Shown: in pieces, positions 5,007 to 5,218 of the stretch
How the letters are laid out: the number at the start of each line of letters is the position of its first letter
How positions within the stretch are numbered: position 1 is the stretch's first letter
DNA from: Deltaproteobacteria bacterium
GTDB taxonomy: Bacteria > Desulfobacterota > Desulfobacteria > Desulfobacterales > JAUVGT01
Direction: 5' to 3'
Assembly: GCA_030593645.1 (NCBI GenBank)
Contig: JAUVGT010000356.1
Location: 1 to 5,218 of the forward strand
Length of the DNA stretch: 5,218 nucleotides
Notes under the pieces: generated by a model
The model's database searches: none
The model's input: the letters and a program-made list of their open reading frames with translations, nothing else
What the model was told of the DNA's origin: nothing
Position numbers and translations under genes: made by a program

Positions 5007-5218
5007 TTCCCTCTTCGTCTCAGTTTTTTTCGTGTCCGGCTGAATATCTTATGGCATAACCGCTTAGATTTTTTATCCAAATGGTCAATCCCGCAATATG
5101 CCATAAAAAATCGTAAATGGTCGGTACTTTTCCAGCGGATACGCCTTGATAATGATTCAAGGTCCCTCACCCTCCGCCGATTCCCAAAAGGTCTCCATTT
5201 ACTGTTTTCAAGATCAAT
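4997..5218 (-). CDS. C-terminal part of a probable lipopolysaccharide-kinase-like protein (partial)
   Basis: Reading leftward from the window edge, one frame stays open for 73 codons and ends at TGA (4997-4999). The start lies beyond the right edge. The fragment begins IDLENSKWRPFGNRRRVRDL and continues with STDHLRFFMAYCGI (residues 38-51), ending in a strongly basic tail (KKLRRRGNKR). A DLE-type turn, then a basic helix with RDL, then TDxLRFxxAY resembles the C-terminus of Kdo/WaaP/InaA-type lipopolysaccharide kinases, which phosphorylate LPS core sugars at the cytoplasmic face of the inner membrane. This is recognition by eye from a fragment without the catalytic lobe, so the coding call is firmer than the function. 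It converges on the hydrolase gene with 28 bp between stops and is probably unrelated to the transporter. Confidence 0.6.
   Translation of the reverse strand: MDLENSKWRPFGNRRRVRDLESLSRRIRWKSTDHLRFFMAYCGIDHLDKKSKRLCHKIFSRTRKKLRRRGNKR

Noticed and set aside
5024..5030. T7 run as a terminator tail for the hydrolase gene
   Set aside because: No hairpin directly precedes it, and on the - strand it is explained by lysine codons of the convergent gene; the 24-bp palindrome at 4983-5006 is the better terminator.
5049..5106. 10-bp inverted repeat TTATGGCATA / TATGCCATAA
   Set aside because: Both arms lie inside the - strand coding fragment with a 38-nt loop; probably chance within coding sequence.
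1..5218. CRISPR array, tRNA/rRNA genes, insertion sequence or phage genes
   Set aside because: I saw no regularly spaced long repeats, no cloverleaf-like or rRNA-like stretch, and no transposase or integrase motifs in the window.

Overview
The window holds a complete amino-acid uptake locus of the polar/basic amino-acid ABC family (PAAT; HisJQMP/ArgT/Aot type), all on the + strand. It is followed by a zinc-dependent amidohydrolase of the AstE/aspartoacylase (M14) family. The 3' end of a convergent gene, probably lipopolysaccharide-kinase-like, lies on the - strand at the right edge. The host is Gram-negative: the binding protein has a cleavable signal peptide without a lipobox cysteine, and an LPS-kinase-like neighbour implies an outer membrane. 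The protein style, the moderately AT-rich DNA and a sequence at about 85-165 that resembles intergenic repeats I remember from sulfate-reducing deltaproteobacteria (Desulfobacterota) suggest that group. This is inference, not proof.

Layout. 1-476: no convincing gene. It holds an 11-bp hairpin, a probable dispersed intergenic element, and two sigma70-like promoters that look like copies of one module; the second has palindromes at its -35 and at its expected start site. 477-1250: HisP-like ATPase. 1251-1417: leader of the binding-protein gene, with a four-fold 8-bp TTTCGTNN repeat and a strong ribosome binding site. 1418-2200: periplasmic binding protein. 2201-2268: spacer filled by a perfect 13-bp stem-loop. 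2269-2964 and 2967-3677: the two permeases, nearly abutting. 3678-3825: spacer with an exact TATAAT and a 12-bp palindrome just before the next start. 3826-4968: AstE/aspartoacylase-family hydrolase. 4983-5006: 24-bp palindrome serving as a shared terminator. 4997-5218 (-): C-terminal 73 residues of the convergent gene.

How the genes work together. The binding protein captures a basic or otherwise polar amino acid in the periplasm. The HisQ/HisM-like heterodimer forms the channel and the HisP-like ATPase drives import. The order P-J-Q-M-hydrolase differs from enterobacterial J-Q-M-P. It echoes the Pseudomonas aot locus, where an AstE-like gene (aotO) also sits among transporter genes. The hydrolase may therefore remove an N-acyl or related amide group from the imported compound. 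I see no radically new system; the most notable points are the transporter-hydrolase pairing, the changed ligand-pocket residues, and several well-formed inverted repeats at regulatory positions.
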